From: Pseudoflavonifractor intestinihominis
GTDB taxonomy: Bacteria; Bacillota; Clostridia; Oscillospirales; Oscillospiraceae
Length of the DNA stretch: 64,000 nucleotides
Direction of reading: 5' to 3'
Assembly: GCF_040096055.1 (NCBI RefSeq)
Contig: NZ_JBBMFK010000015.1
Coordinates: 1 to 64,000 of the forward strand
Made by a program: the position numbers and the translations under genes. A model generated the notes under the pieces. That model was not told the DNA's origin. It did not search any database and was given only the letters and a program-made list of their open reading frames with translations. Positions 16,475 to 25,310 of this stretch are shown here, piece by piece (position 1 is the first letter of the stretch; each line of letters opens with the position of its first letter).

Positions 16475-18241
16475 TCAGTTACCTCCTTTCCCGGAACCGG
16501 CAGACCAGTTCTGCGCTCCGATATGCGCCTCCCACATATCCCGATAGAGAGAGTCGCCATCTAAAAGCTGCTGATGAGTACCTGTGTTCTCAACCTGCCC
16601 GTTTTGCAGGACAATAATCTGATCGGCATTTTTGATGGTGGACAGACGATGTGCGATGACCAGCAGCGTTTTCCCTTTTGTCAAAGCAGCGATAGACTGC
16701 TGGATTTTTTCTTCGTTCTCCTGATCGGTGAACGCGGTTGCCTCGTCCAAAATCACAATGGGGGCATTTTTCAAAATCATGCGGGCAATAGAAATGCGCT
16801 GTTTTTCACCGCCTGAAAGCCGGTTCCCTGCATCCCCGGCCATCGTGTCATAGCCATTGTCCAATTTCTGTATAAATTCATCACAGCAGGCGGCTTTTGC
16901 TGCCGCATATACTTCTTCGTCCGTAGCATCAGGGTTTCCCAGCCGGATATTTTCCTTGATGGAGCAGTTGAACAGAAAGTTATCCTGTGTAACAAAGCTG
17001 ACAATATCGGCAAGTTGGGCCAGCGGCATACTGCGAATGTCCACACCGCCAATGGTGATTTTTCCATCATTCACATCCCAAAAACGGGCAATCAAGCGAG
17101 CGATGGTGGACTTACCTCCACCGGACGGGCCGACAAGTGCCGTAAACTTTCCCTCTGAGATTTTCAGATTGATATGGGAAAGCACCTGTTTACCGCTCTC
17201 TTTGTCATAAGAGAACGAAACATCCTGAAGCTGAATGTCTTTGGACTGAACCTCCACTGGCTTTCCAGTATCGGGCAGTTCTTCCACATGGAGCAGCTTG
17301 TCTACATCGTGTACGGCATACTCAACCGTTTTCGTTTCATTGACATAGGTGGTAAAGTTCATCAACGGACCTACAATCCCCAGCGAGAGGATCAGGCACA
17401 TCACAAGATCCTGCGGAGCCAGGCTTCCGGTCCAGTAGAGATACATACCAATCGGGAGCGTTCCCAGGAAGGTGGAAGGCAATACCGCAGAAATAAAATT
17501 CATCAACTTCCAGGTGCTTTGATACCATTTGAGGGTGTAGTCCTTGAAAGATTGAACCGCCTTTGTGAATTTTTCATAGGAACTGGAGGACTGATTAAAC
17601 GCTTTGATAACTTCAATGCCCTCCACATACTCTACAATCACGCCGTTCACATAGTTGTTGGACTCCATATAATCGGCATAGAGCTTATTAAAATTCTTCA
17701 TCATCATGGCAAAGGCGATAAAAGCGAGAGGTACAGTCACCAGCATAGCCAGAGCCATACGCCAGTCAATGCAGACCAGATAAACAAAGACTGCCACGGG
17801 GAGCAGCAGGTTGGAGATACACTCCGGGATCATGTGGGCCAGTGGCAACTCAATCGTTTCCACCCGGTCTATCAATACGCTTTTCAACTTACCCACAGAC
17901 TCTCCGATGACTGTCCCCAGCGGCGCTTTCATCAGCCGCTGGGCAAGGGTCAAGCGAATATTTTCCAAAATGGTGTATGCGGATATGTGGGACAGGCTCG
18001 TTGAAATACCATAGAGCAAGAAGCGTATCGCATAAGCGCCAAGTCCGATCCAGCACCATTTCCAAACCTCTGCCATCACAGGTGAACCGCCGATAAAGAG
18101 CGTGATAATTTGGTAAACACTCCAATAGGGTATCAGTCCGGCAACCACACTGATGATCGCACATAAGACGGACAGGGCAATCTTGCCCCGGCACTGTGAA
18201 GCAAAGGAAAACACAATAGAAATCCAGCTTTTCTGCTTCAT
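16475..18241 (-). CDS. ABC half-transporter (module 2, first subunit)
   Basis: A 588-residue half-transporter with an N-terminal six-helix domain, Walker A GPSGGGKS, signature LSGGEKQR and ILDEATAFTD. The AGGAAAGGAAATG context supports the start. It follows the AraC gene after a 111-base gap that holds a hairpin and an AraC-type site, so it may be transcribed both from the ECF operon and independently. The order of the subunits matches module 1. Confidence 0.88.
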   Translation of the reverse strand: MKQKSWISIVFSFASQCRGKIALSVLCAIISVVAGLIPYWSVYQIITLFIGGSPVMAEVWKWCWIGLGAYAIRFLLYGISTSLSHISAYTILENIRLTLAQRLMKAPLGTVIGESVGKLKSVLIDRVETIELPLAHMIPECISNLLLPVAVFVYLVCIDWRMALAMLVTVPLAFIAFAMMMKNFNKLYADYMESNNYVNGVIVEYVEGIEVIKAFNQSSSSYEKFTKAVQSFKDYTLKWYQSTWKLMNFISAVLPSTFLGTLPIGMYLYWTGSLAPQDLVMCLILSLGIVGPLMNFTTYVNETKTVEYAVHDVDKLLHVEELPDTGKPVEVQSKDIQLQDVSFSYDKESGKQVLSHINLKISEGKFTALVGPSGGGKSTIARLIARFWDVNDGKITIGGVDIRSMPLAQLADIVSFVTQDNFLFNCSIKENIRLGNPDATDEEVYAAAKAACCDEFIQKLDNGYDTMAGDAGNRLSGGEKQRISIARMILKNAPIVILDEATAFTDQENEEKIQQSIAALTKGKTLLVIAHRLSTIKNADQIIVLQNGQVENTGTHQQLLDGDSLYRDMWEAHIGAQNWSAGSGKGGN

Positions 18242-18266
18242 TTCCTTTCCTCCTTAAGCAAAATAA

Positions 18267-18297
18267 TAGAGAGTATCAATCGACTTGATACTCTCTA
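18267..18297 (-). terminator. 13-bp inverted repeat between AraC 2 and the ABC pair
   Basis: Arms 18267-18279 and 18285-18297 are perfect with a 5-base loop; TTATTTT follows on the minus strand. It may terminate the ECF-AraC transcript partially, or act as an operator of the ABC genes 26 bases on. Confidence 0.65.
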
Positions 18298-18326
18298 AGT
18301 ATTGCAGATATTCATGTTGTCCGCCA

Positions 18327-18350
18327 CTCTGCCCAGCCGGGTTTTACTCC
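18327..18350 (-). promoter_or_regulatory. Putative AraC-regulator direct repeat, ABC operon 2
   Basis: ACTC at 18326-18329 and ACTCC at 18346-18350, 20 bp apart, aligned with the better site at 22210-22235. It is just downstream of the AraC 2 stop. Confidence 0.4.
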
Positions 18351-18352
18351 GT

Positions 18353-19306
18353 TTAGATTTTTATTTTTCGATATTCCAGCGGCGTTTTTCCTTTTACCTT
18401 CTTGAACGCTTCAGAAAACTTGCTGGTGTTCGTATAGCCAACTTTTCCGGCAATCACCGTAATCGGCTCATCTGTCTGTGTCAAAAGTGAAGCTGCCAAG
18501 TCCATGCGGTAATTTCGCATATAAGTATAAATGGCGGTGCCATACACGCCCTTAAAGCACTGCTTTAGGGCAGAAGTAGAAATATCAAACTTTTCAGAAA
18601 GTTCCTCCATCGTGAAATGGCGCTCCGGCTCATTTGTCATAAACGACATGATAGCCTTGACCTTCTCCACCTGAGTCTTATAAAAGTAGGGACGCTCCAC
18701 GCCTAAAACCGTAGGGTCTACCGTCTTGAGCGTAACCAACAACTCTAAAATTTTTACCCTGAGATATTCGAGGCGGATATTATCCGGCACCTGGTACAAC
18801 TCCGAAATCACATGGTCGGGAACGGAATTTCCGTGCATAATGAAAGGCCAAACCTTTAAGGAAAATTGCTGTTCAATCTGTTCCAGGTCGATGGAAAACA
18901 GGGACAGGAGATCACCCAATCCCTCTACCGCTTCGGGAACAGAAATCGTAATTGTGATCCCGTGGTAATGGCTTACGGGAAAGCTGCAATGATTGTTTTC
19001 AGTAACCGAACTATCCAGCATAATATCCCCGGACGCAAGATAAAGATAAGCGCCATTGCTGACTTCCCACTCAATGCGGCCCTCCCTGCAATGATGAATA
19101 GAAATGTTGTGGGTATTATCAAAGCGCCTCGGTGGGCAACTGACCATGTGGAAGTCATTATAAATAACTCCCATTCCGGGATACACCTCATAGTAGGTTG
19201 CAGTTCCGTCTCCCGTTTCGTTTTTCATCTGATAGACTGAACAAGACTCATCCCGGCAGAGCAACTTCATATTTTGCTGTGAGAAAAAAAGGTCGCTTCT
19301 GTTCAA
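18353..19306 (-). CDS. AraC-family regulator 2
   Basis: A 317-residue regulator: N-terminal sensing domain (about 1-210) and C-terminal double helix-turn-helix (about 225-315) ending IAGKVGYTNTSKFSEAFKKVKGKTPLEYRK. It starts 8 bases after the ECF ATPase stop, so it is the fourth gene of the second ECF operon; in module 1 the AraC gene is divergent instead. It is only distantly related to AraC 1 outside the DNA-binding half. Likely activator of the ECF and ABC operons of module 2. Confidence 0.88.
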   Translation of the reverse strand: MNRSDLFFSQQNMKLLCRDESCSVYQMKNETGDGTATYYEVYPGMGVIYNDFHMVSCPPRRFDNTHNISIHHCREGRIEWEVSNGAYLYLASGDIMLDSSVTENNHCSFPVSHYHGITITISVPEAVEGLGDLLSLFSIDLEQIEQQFSLKVWPFIMHGNSVPDHVISELYQVPDNIRLEYLRVKILELLVTLKTVDPTVLGVERPYFYKTQVEKVKAIMSFMTNEPERHFTMEELSEKFDISTSALKQCFKGVYGTAIYTYMRNYRMDLAASLLTQTDEPITVIAGKVGYTNTSKFSEAFKKVKGKTPLEYRKIKI

Positions 19307-19313
19307 ACCGAAA

Positions 19314-20777
19314 TCACCTCGAATCTATGAAAAATTTTTGGAGACGCTGAAGCCCTGCGGCATCTAACGCATATTGTTCCTGGACCATACCATGCTCCAA
19401 ATGCAGAACATGAGTACAGCAACTGACGATCAGCTCATAATCATGGGTGATGACAAGAGATGTCTTTCCCATTTTCTGTATCGTCACAAGTTCATCGGCC
19501 ACTTCTTTCATGTGCTGTAAGTCCAGACCGCTGGTAGGTTCATCCAGCACTAAAATCTTACGCTCGGAAACAAGAGCGGTGGCAATCGCCACCCGCTGCT
19601 TCTGACCGCCGGAGAGCGCCATCGGGTGTCGCTCCTTAAACTGCAACAAATCCAATCTGTCAAGAACCGCGTCCGCCTTGTCGGGAGCTGGCTCCGCCAT
19701 ACTGATGAGCATTTCTTCCTCTGTGCTTTCCGTAAACAGCTGATGGTTGACATCCTGCATAACCATATAGCACAGAGACAGCCTTTGTTTTCTATTATAC
19801 GGCTTCCCGTCCACTTTCACAATGCCCTTGCAGTGTTTCTCCAGACCACAGAGACAGCGGGCCAGAGTGGATTTTCCCGCTCCGTTATGGCCGATTACTG
19901 CAATCACACCCGCCTGTGGCAGCGAAAGACTGTCAATATCCAGCGCATCCCTCTGCTTTGTATAAGCAAAATGAAAGTTCTCACATTCGATAGAACCACT
20001 GCTTGCAACAGGATGTGCTGTCACAGGGAATGCGCCCAGGTCAAAAGGCCGCAGCCCCATTTCTGCCTGTTGCGTCACGGACAGTTTAAGTGCATCCAGA
20101 GCCGAGTAATCTTTTTCAATTTTCCCATCTTTTAGATACACAACACGGTCTATCAACTCTTTCAGATAATAGAGCCGGTGTTCCGCAATAATAACTGTTT
20201 TCCCTTCCTGCTTCCAAATCTGGATCATCCGGCGTAGATCTTTTGTGGCTGACATATCCAGATTAGAAGATGGTTCGTCCAGCACGATGATGGGTGGATC
20301 ACTGGCCGACACAGAGGCACAAGCAATTTTCTGCTTTTCTCCACCGGAAAGAGAAAAGATATTTTTCCCCAGCAGGTTCTCCATTCCAAACTGCTCCGCA
20401 GTCGATTTCACCCGCTGAATGATTTTTTCTTCAGGCAAGCTCTGATTTTCACATCCAAAGGCCAGTTCGCTGGTGGAGTCCACCGTGAAAAACTGCGTCC
20501 GGGGATTTTGAAAAACACTGCCCACATACTTGGCTGTTTCATAGAGCGGAAGCCGGCTGATGTTTTTGCCATCCAGCAAGACCTCTCCGGACAGCTCCCC
20601 CTCATAGTAATTGGGGATCAGCCCATTTATCAGGCGGGTCAGCGTGGTTTTTCCGCAGCCGGACCGGCCACACAGGAGAACTACCTGTCCGTCAGGAATT
20701 TCAAGATTGATTTGCTCCAGACGGCCTGCGTTTTCCCCGCCTGCGTAGCAAAAATTGATATTCTTTAACTGGATCAC
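19314..20777 (-). CDS. ECF transporter A component, two ATPase domains fused (module 2)
   Basis: About 487 residues with tandem ATPase domains: Walker A GRSGCGKT and signature LSGGEKQK in the first half, GHNGAGKS and LSGGQKQR in the second, each with an aspartate-glutamate Walker B (VLDEPSSNLD, VLDEPTSGLD). The GTG at 20777 is preferred because GGGAG lies 8 bases upstream; a GTG three codons earlier would overlap that site. It is clearly homologous to the module 1 protein but diverged along its length. It energises the T and S components encoded just upstream. Confidence 0.9.
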   Translation of the reverse strand: MIQLKNINFCYAGGENAGRLEQINLEIPDGQVVLLCGRSGCGKTTLTRLINGLIPNYYEGELSGEVLLDGKNISRLPLYETAKYVGSVFQNPRTQFFTVDSTSELAFGCENQSLPEEKIIQRVKSTAEQFGMENLLGKNIFSLSGGEKQKIACASVSASDPPIIVLDEPSSNLDMSATKDLRRMIQIWKQEGKTVIIAEHRLYYLKELIDRVVYLKDGKIEKDYSALDALKLSVTQQAEMGLRPFDLGAFPVTAHPVASSGSIECENFHFAYTKQRDALDIDSLSLPQAGVIAVIGHNGAGKSTLARCLCGLEKHCKGIVKVDGKPYNRKQRLSLCYMVMQDVNHQLFTESTEEEMLISMAEPAPDKADAVLDRLDLLQFKERHPMALSGGQKQRVAIATALVSERKILVLDEPTSGLDLQHMKEVADELVTIQKMGKTSLVITHDYELIVSCCTHVLHLEHGMVQEQYALDAAGLQRLQKFFIDSR

Positions 20778-20790
20778 AATAGTCACTCCC

Positions 20791-21510
20791 TTACTTTAAG
20801 AAAAAACCTGCCCATCCGAAGATTGAAACAATGGCAAACAGGACATCCAGCGGCCCAAACCCAATTTCACAAATATTCGTGCGCTTCCGGGGAGCACCCA
20901 ACCCTCTTGTCAAGGCGGCTGCCGACAATTCCTCTCCTATTTTCGCAACCGACATCATGAGGGGAACGATGCGGTACTCCAGCATCTTCATAGGGCTGCG
21001 AAGCGTTGTGATCCCGCGCATTTTCATGGCGTCACGGATAGCGGCATACTCCTCCCGGACGGTAGGGAAAAAGCGAAAAACCACAGATACAGGGATTACA
21101 ATTTTCTGTGGGATGTGCATCCGCTCCATGGCCGCCACAAATTCACTGACAGTTGTTGTGCTGATGAGGTAGTATCCCATCACAAAACCGGGGAGCATAT
21201 GCGTATAAATCCCGCTGGCTGCATTCAGGATAAAATTCCACATACCCGTGAGCATGGGGATAACTGTCAGCTCCAGGCCGTAGAGGACTGCGTATGTAAT
21301 TGAAAATCTTGCTGCGGCTTTCCACCGCTGCGACAGTAGCAGAAGGAGGACCGGCAGGGCAACCAAGCACGGGCGGATGATGTCCATCATTCCGCCCGTT
21401 CCGCCTGCCATCGTAATCGTACTGACTGTGACTGTCAGGAATATCTTGGTTCTCGGGTCAATCGGGATAAGGGAATTTCGTTCAAACTTCAATTCTCCTG
21501 CGGCGCTCAT
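20791..21510 (-). CDS. ECF transporter T component (module 2)
   Basis: A 239-residue membrane protein with five hydrophobic segments, the DPRTKIF motif near residue 18 and the coupling signature ALTRGL near residue 201. Its ATG directly abuts the S-component stop. It forms the membrane scaffold of the second ECF importer. Confidence 0.9.
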   Translation of the reverse strand: MSAAGELKFERNSLIPIDPRTKIFLTVTVSTITMAGGTGGMMDIIRPCLVALPVLLLLLSQRWKAAARFSITYAVLYGLELTVIPMLTGMWNFILNAASGIYTHMLPGFVMGYYLISTTTVSEFVAAMERMHIPQKIVIPVSVVFRFFPTVREEYAAIRDAMKMRGITTLRSPMKMLEYRIVPLMMSVAKIGEELSAAALTRGLGAPRKRTNICEIGFGPLDVLFAIVSIFGWAGFFLK

Positions 21511-22101
21511 TTAAGCAATCCCCGCTTTTTCAAAGTGCTTTTTCAGCACCGCTTTTCCAAGCAGCGCCCCCAGTATTCCGCCGATGAAGGTCACAACAAA
21601 AAGAACGGGGAACATCCAGTTGGGGGTGTAAGAAGCAAGTGTGGCGGTATATTCGGCTCCATAATTACTTTCCAGGAAAGTGAAGAACTCGGTGCGGGTG
21701 AGGAACATGCGGCTCACATAGCCCATGATCCAGAGGGAGAACACACCGTTGCCCAGGAGGGTGCATTTCCAGCTCTGGTATTTCCCGGCTTTCAATACCA
21801 AATCGCCAAGAATGCCAAATACCACGCCGAAAATCAGCACCAGAACACCAGCCCCGATTAAAACATTCAGCAGGCCAAGGATGATACCGGTCAGGGACAC
21901 CATACCGAACTTCTTGACCTTTGTTAAGTACAGCATGAAGGGAATACCGCACAGGATGGGGCAAACTAATCCGAGCAGCGGAATAAAAATAGGGATGTAC
22001 CCCAGCATCATACCCGCAAAGAAAATGACAAAATAGATGGCGGTAAAAATACCGACGTTGATCAGGTCTTTTGCTTGTAGTTTGTTGTTTTTTACTTCCA
22101 T
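21511..22101 (-). CDS. MptD-type ECF transporter S component (module 2)
   Basis: A 196-residue, about six-helix membrane protein opening with LQAKDLINVGIFTAIYFVI and ending VLKKHFEKAGIA, the same frame of motifs as the module 1 S protein (LTAKDAITAG and MRKHFVKAGLA) but otherwise diverged. The two systems probably bind related, not identical, ligands. First gene of the long operon S-T-A-AraC-ABC-ABC-DtxR-winged helix, under a DtxR box and an AraC repeat. GGAGGTATG supports the start. Confidence 0.82.
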   Translation of the reverse strand: MEVKNNKLQAKDLINVGIFTAIYFVIFFAGMMLGYIPIFIPLLGLVCPILCGIPFMLYLTKVKKFGMVSLTGIILGLLNVLIGAGVLVLIFGVVFGILGDLVLKAGKYQSWKCTLLGNGVFSLWIMGYVSRMFLTRTEFFTFLESNYGAEYTATLASYTPNWMFPVLFVVTFIGGILGALLGKAVLKKHFEKAGIA

Positions 22102-22122
22102 TCTCTACATACCTCCATTTGA

Positions 22123-22138
22123 GTTAGATTTGGCTAAC
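22123..22138 (-). promoter_or_regulatory. DtxR-type metal box, ECF operon 2
   Basis: GTTAGATTTGGCTAAC, 21 bases upstream of the S-component start and downstream of a leader hairpin. Confidence 0.75.
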
Positions 22139-22148
22139 CGCTTGTGCT

Positions 22149-22172
22149 AAAAAAAGCGAAACGGAATTTCGC
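22149..22172 (-). terminator. Hairpin plus T7 inside the ECF operon 2 leader
   Basis: On the minus strand GCGAAA-TTCCG-TTTCGC is followed by seven Ts. It lies between a plausible promoter (TAAAAT near 22180) and the metal box. AATACCTCC just before it is complementary to the ribosome binding site GGAGGTAT. Confidence 0.6.
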
Positions 22173-22209
22173 AGGAGGTATTTTATCATATTCCAATTGG
22201 GGCATACCA

Positions 22210-22235
22210 CTCCATACGGTTGCAGATTGCTCCAT
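22210..22235 (-). promoter_or_regulatory. Putative AraC-regulator direct repeat, ECF operon 2
   Basis: CTCCAT at 22210-22215 and 22230-22235, exactly 20 bp (two helical turns) apart, upstream of a promoter that shows a -10 element but no -35. This is the arrangement expected of an AraC-activated promoter. Confidence 0.55.
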
Positions 22236-22263
22236 TTAGATTTTTATTTGTATGCTGTTGCTA

Positions 22264-23070
22264 TTATAAAGATATTCTTATCAGTTTTACCATGCAGAAC
22301 CGGTCTGAAACCGCCATGCTAATCTTGGTGGACAGTTTCAATCCGGTTCGGGGGATATGGCGGTAATAAGGCTCCTCAGCCAGCACCCTGACCCCACTGC
22401 CGATTTTCCCGGCCAGCACCGATGCGGAATCCACATAGAAGAACATCTGCGCATCCCCGTGGCCCACTTGCTTCATGTACTTTTTTCGCATCATGGCCAT
22501 ACCGCTTTTACTCACGGAGTCAAAGACGATTTCAATCTCTCCAAACCCCGTGAGCATCCGCAGGAGGCCCACAACCTTGCTTTCCTCAAAATAGTGGAAC
22601 AGGCCTCCGGCGGTGACCAGAATAGGAGCATCCGGCACATCGGCACGGATCTGCCTGATCCAGTCCTCAGCAAAGGCATCTCCGGCAAGATAGGTCTCCC
22701 GCTCCGGCTCCGGCAACAGCTCCCGCCGGTACTCCACCACATGGGGCAAATCCACGGCATACCAGCGCGACCTTCCGTTGTCGCAGCGGGAATATGTCGT
22801 CTCCAGACCGCAGCCGAGCTGAACGACCACGCCGTTCGACCTGTGCTCCAGAAAGGTCCGGATGATCCGATCCATATTGGCAGACCGAGCGGCGGAAGCC
22901 AGCAGGGTATACTGACTCTGGCCGTTCTGCTCCGGCAAGCCGGATGGCAACCTCTTTTTCAGTTCCAGCGCCTTTGGATCGTACAGGATCTGCGGGCAAT
23001 ACTCGCTGGCATAGATCCTACCCAGCATGGGGACAAACAGCGTGTCCTCTACAACGCCCAACTTGGACAT
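22264..23070 (-). CDS. Class I SAM methyltransferase of the LCMT/TcmP type
   Basis: 268 residues. VVQLGCGLETTYSR (about 81-94) is the SAM-binding motif of the leucine-carboxyl-methyltransferase/TcmP group, followed by YAVDLPHVVEYRRELLP and ILVTAGGLFHYFEESKV. That family O- or carboxyl-methylates small molecules or proteins. The ATG at 23070 has GGAGGG 7 bases upstream. It is last in an operon with a second methyltransferase, a membrane protein and a ZIP permease under a metal box. No biosynthetic synthase is present, so the substrate may be an imported or host-made compound (inference). Confidence 0.8.
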   Translation of the reverse strand: MSKLGVVEDTLFVPMLGRIYASEYCPQILYDPKALELKKRLPSGLPEQNGQSQYTLLASAARSANMDRIIRTFLEHRSNGVVVQLGCGLETTYSRCDNGRSRWYAVDLPHVVEYRRELLPEPERETYLAGDAFAEDWIRQIRADVPDAPILVTAGGLFHYFEESKVVGLLRMLTGFGEIEIVFDSVSKSGMAMMRKKYMKQVGHGDAQMFFYVDSASVLAGKIGSGVRVLAEEPYYRHIPRTGLKLSTKISMAVSDRFCMVKLIRISL

Positions 23071-23094
23071 GGTCAACCCTCCTATTTGGACGAA

Positions 23095-23910
23095 TTACTT
23101 TCTGCCCACAAGTAACCGAGATGAGCCCAGCATCATCATAGCTGCCCGCCGGCGGGAGCCAAAGACTTCTTCGGCTGTATCCACCAGCCGTACCTCCTGA
23201 TAGCCCATGTCCCGCAGCTCCTGGGCAAATTCCTCCACATCCCCATACATCCGGGGCTTCATCTCATCGTTCAGCGCAAACACGCCGCCCTTTTTCAGAA
23301 CCCGCAGCGTTTCCATCAGAAGCGCCCGCTTGTCCGCTCTGTTGATGTTGTGATACACATAGTTGCTTACCACGGCGTCAAAGCTCTCATCCGGAAAATT
23401 CAGATGGTTGGCGTCCCCATGCTGAAACTGGCACCGGGCCGCTACGCCTTCACCGGCGGCATTTCTCTCGCACATGATCTGTCCGTAGCCATAGGCTGCA
23501 CCCCAATAGTCGATACCTGTGACTTGGGCATCCGGCCAGATGAGCGCCGCCCGGATGGACAGTGCGCCGGAGCCGCAGCCCACGTCCAGAAGCTGTCCCT
23601 GTCCGTCAAAATCCAGATAGGAAAGGACGGTGTGGTGGACGCGCTCCATCATTCCTCCACCGCCGAACGCGTACTGCCGCCGGATCCAGCCGCACCAGCA
23701 GAGCAACAACAGCAGTGAAATCGCGGCGATTAACGCCAATCTGCTCAGCACCGTGACATGAAACACTGTGGATGCCAGGGAAGCCACCGCTCCCGTCACC
23801 ACGAGAAGCCCTCCGATTGTATATAAGACCGGGTTTGACATCCAGTTCCCGTAATCTTCACCATGGGTGCCAAGGTGGATCATGTTTTGCTGCTTTTGCT
23901 TTTCTTTCAT
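23095..23910 (-). CDS. Membrane-anchored class I SAM methyltransferase
   Basis: 271 residues. Two hydrophobic segments (about 25-48 and 53-70) precede a Rossmann methyltransferase domain with LLDVGCGSGALS (about 107-118), acidic VTGIDYW and FDAVVSNYVYHNIN. The ATG at 23910 is chosen because AGGAG lies 8 bases upstream. The membrane anchor is unusual for a UbiE-like enzyme and suggests a lipid, quinone or membrane-bound substrate, or coupling to the transporter next door. It lies 24 bases before the LCMT-like gene. Confidence 0.82.
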   Translation of the reverse strand: MKEKQKQQNMIHLGTHGEDYGNWMSNPVLYTIGGLLVVTGAVASLASTVFHVTVLSRLALIAAISLLLLLCWCGWIRRQYAFGGGGMMERVHHTVLSYLDFDGQGQLLDVGCGSGALSIRAALIWPDAQVTGIDYWGAAYGYGQIMCERNAAGEGVAARCQFQHGDANHLNFPDESFDAVVSNYVYHNINRADKRALLMETLRVLKKGGVFALNDEMKPRMYGDVEEFAQELRDMGYQEVRLVDTAEEVFGSRRRAAMMMLGSSRLLVGRK

Positions 23911-23926
23911 TGGGAACATCTCCTGT

Positions 23927-24442
23927 TCATCCTATTTTTTGCAACAGCAGGCCCAGCCCCGCCTGAGCCGCCGCCAGGATTGGGCAAAGGATGAGCGGCC
24001 ACTGGAGCAGGTGCTCCGGCAGAGCGTAGCTCTTCATCCATGCCTTGAACCCATAGCCGGGATGCCCCTCCGTACCGGGGATGACAAACCTGGCTTTCGC
24101 TTTTCCCTGGATCAGCCAGAAATCCAGAAAGAACAGGTCACAGAAATTGACCATCATCCACTGGATATAGGCCCTCAGAACCAGAACCCAGAATCCGGTT
24201 TTCCCGCCCTCCACAGTACTGACCGCACCATAAAGAAGGAGAGGCAGCAGCTCTCCAAAGCAGATCCATAGCCAGTAAAAACGGTTTTCCACCCCGGTGG
24301 GCGGATCTTTCGCCGCCTTGATGATGGCTGGCGGATAACAGGGGAACATCAACCGGGGTCGATAGAGTACTACAAACCCAGCGAACAGGTTAAAGTAGGC
24401 CGCCATAGCAAGCCCGTCTAAGATGGTGCGTGTCCAGTTCAT
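23927..24442 (-). CDS. Unrecognised membrane protein
   Basis: 171 residues with about four hydrophobic segments (near 8-27, 58-75, 85-110 and 145-165). Aromatic and tryptophan-rich loops such as RFYWLWICFGE and YIQWMMVNFCDLFFLDFWL are notable. I do not recognise the family. The ATG at 24442 follows GGGGG by a few bases. It sits between the ZIP permease and the membrane methyltransferase, so its role is probably tied to the same metal-starvation response. Confidence 0.7.
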   Translation of the reverse strand: MNWTRTILDGLAMAAYFNLFAGFVVLYRPRLMFPCYPPAIIKAAKDPPTGVENRFYWLWICFGELLPLLLYGAVSTVEGGKTGFWVLVLRAYIQWMMVNFCDLFFLDFWLIQGKAKARFVIPGTEGHPGYGFKAWMKSYALPEHLLQWPLILCPILAAAQAGLGLLLQKIG

Positions 24443-24511
24443 ACACATCCCCCATCACTATCATTTATTCGTATTCCAGGCGGGGAAAAATTCGGTTAGG
24501 TATCATCGTAC

Positions 24512-25297
24512 TCAAGCCCCCAGTGCCACATCCAGCGTCATCATGAGGGTAAAACCGACTGCAAACAGAATAGTCCCTATATTGGAGTGCTTTCCCACTG
24601 ACATCTCCGGGATCAATTCCTCTACTACCACATAGACCATCGCTCCGGCGGCAAAGCTCAGCGCATAGGGCAGTACCGGAACCAAAATCCCCGCCAGAAG
24701 GATGGTCAGAATCGCACCTATTGGCTCCACTGCGCCGGACAGCGTCCCATACAGGAAGGAGCGGGATTTGGAGAACCCCTCCGCTTTCAGGGGCATGGAA
24801 ATGATCGCACCCTCCGGGAAGTTTTGAATGGCAATCCCCAGAGAAAGAGCCAGCGCCCCCGCCAGCGTGATACCGCTGTCTCCGTAGAGCCACCCGGCAT
24901 AGACCGCCCCTACCGCCATTCCCTCCGGAATATTGTGCAGCGCCACAGCCAAGGTCAGCATGGTCGTCTTTCCAAGACTGCTTTTGATGCCCTCGGCCTC
25001 CGCGTTGCCGCGGTGCAGATGCGGGATCAGCCGATCCAGGCCCAGCAGGAACAGGATGCCGAGCCAAAAACCTGCAACGGCGGGGACAAAGGACCACCGC
25101 CCCATGTCCGCCGCCTGCTCCATTGCGGGCAGCAGCAGGCTCCAGATGGAAGCCGCCACCATGACTCCTGCCGCAAAGCCGGTGAGCGCACGCTGTACCA
25201 TCTCACCCAAATTGTTTCGCATAAAAAAGACGCAGGCCGCCCCCAGCGTCGTCCCGGCAAAAGGGATCAGCAGCCCTTGCCATAGCTCAATCGGCAT
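24512..25297 (-). CDS. ZIP-family divalent metal permease
   Basis: 261 residues with eight predicted membrane helices. The two ZIP signatures are present: HNIPEGMAVG in helix IV and QNFPEG in helix V, whose histidine and glutamates form the metal site. A short histidine loop (HLHRGN) lies between helices III and IV. The ATG at 25297 has GGAGGAG 4 bases upstream. ZIP proteins import Zn(II), Fe(II) or Mn(II); the DtxR-type box inside the operon promoter favours Fe(II)/Mn(II) uptake (inference). Confidence 0.9.
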   Translation of the reverse strand: MPIELWQGLLIPFAGTTLGAACVFFMRNNLGEMVQRALTGFAAGVMVAASIWSLLLPAMEQAADMGRWSFVPAVAGFWLGILFLLGLDRLIPHLHRGNAEAEGIKSSLGKTTMLTLAVALHNIPEGMAVGAVYAGWLYGDSGITLAGALALSLGIAIQNFPEGAIISMPLKAEGFSKSRSFLYGTLSGAVEPIGAILTILLAGILVPVLPYALSFAAGAMVYVVVEELIPEMSVGKHSNIGTILFAVGFTLMMTLDVALGA

Positions 25298-25310
25298 ATT
25301 CTCCTCCAAT

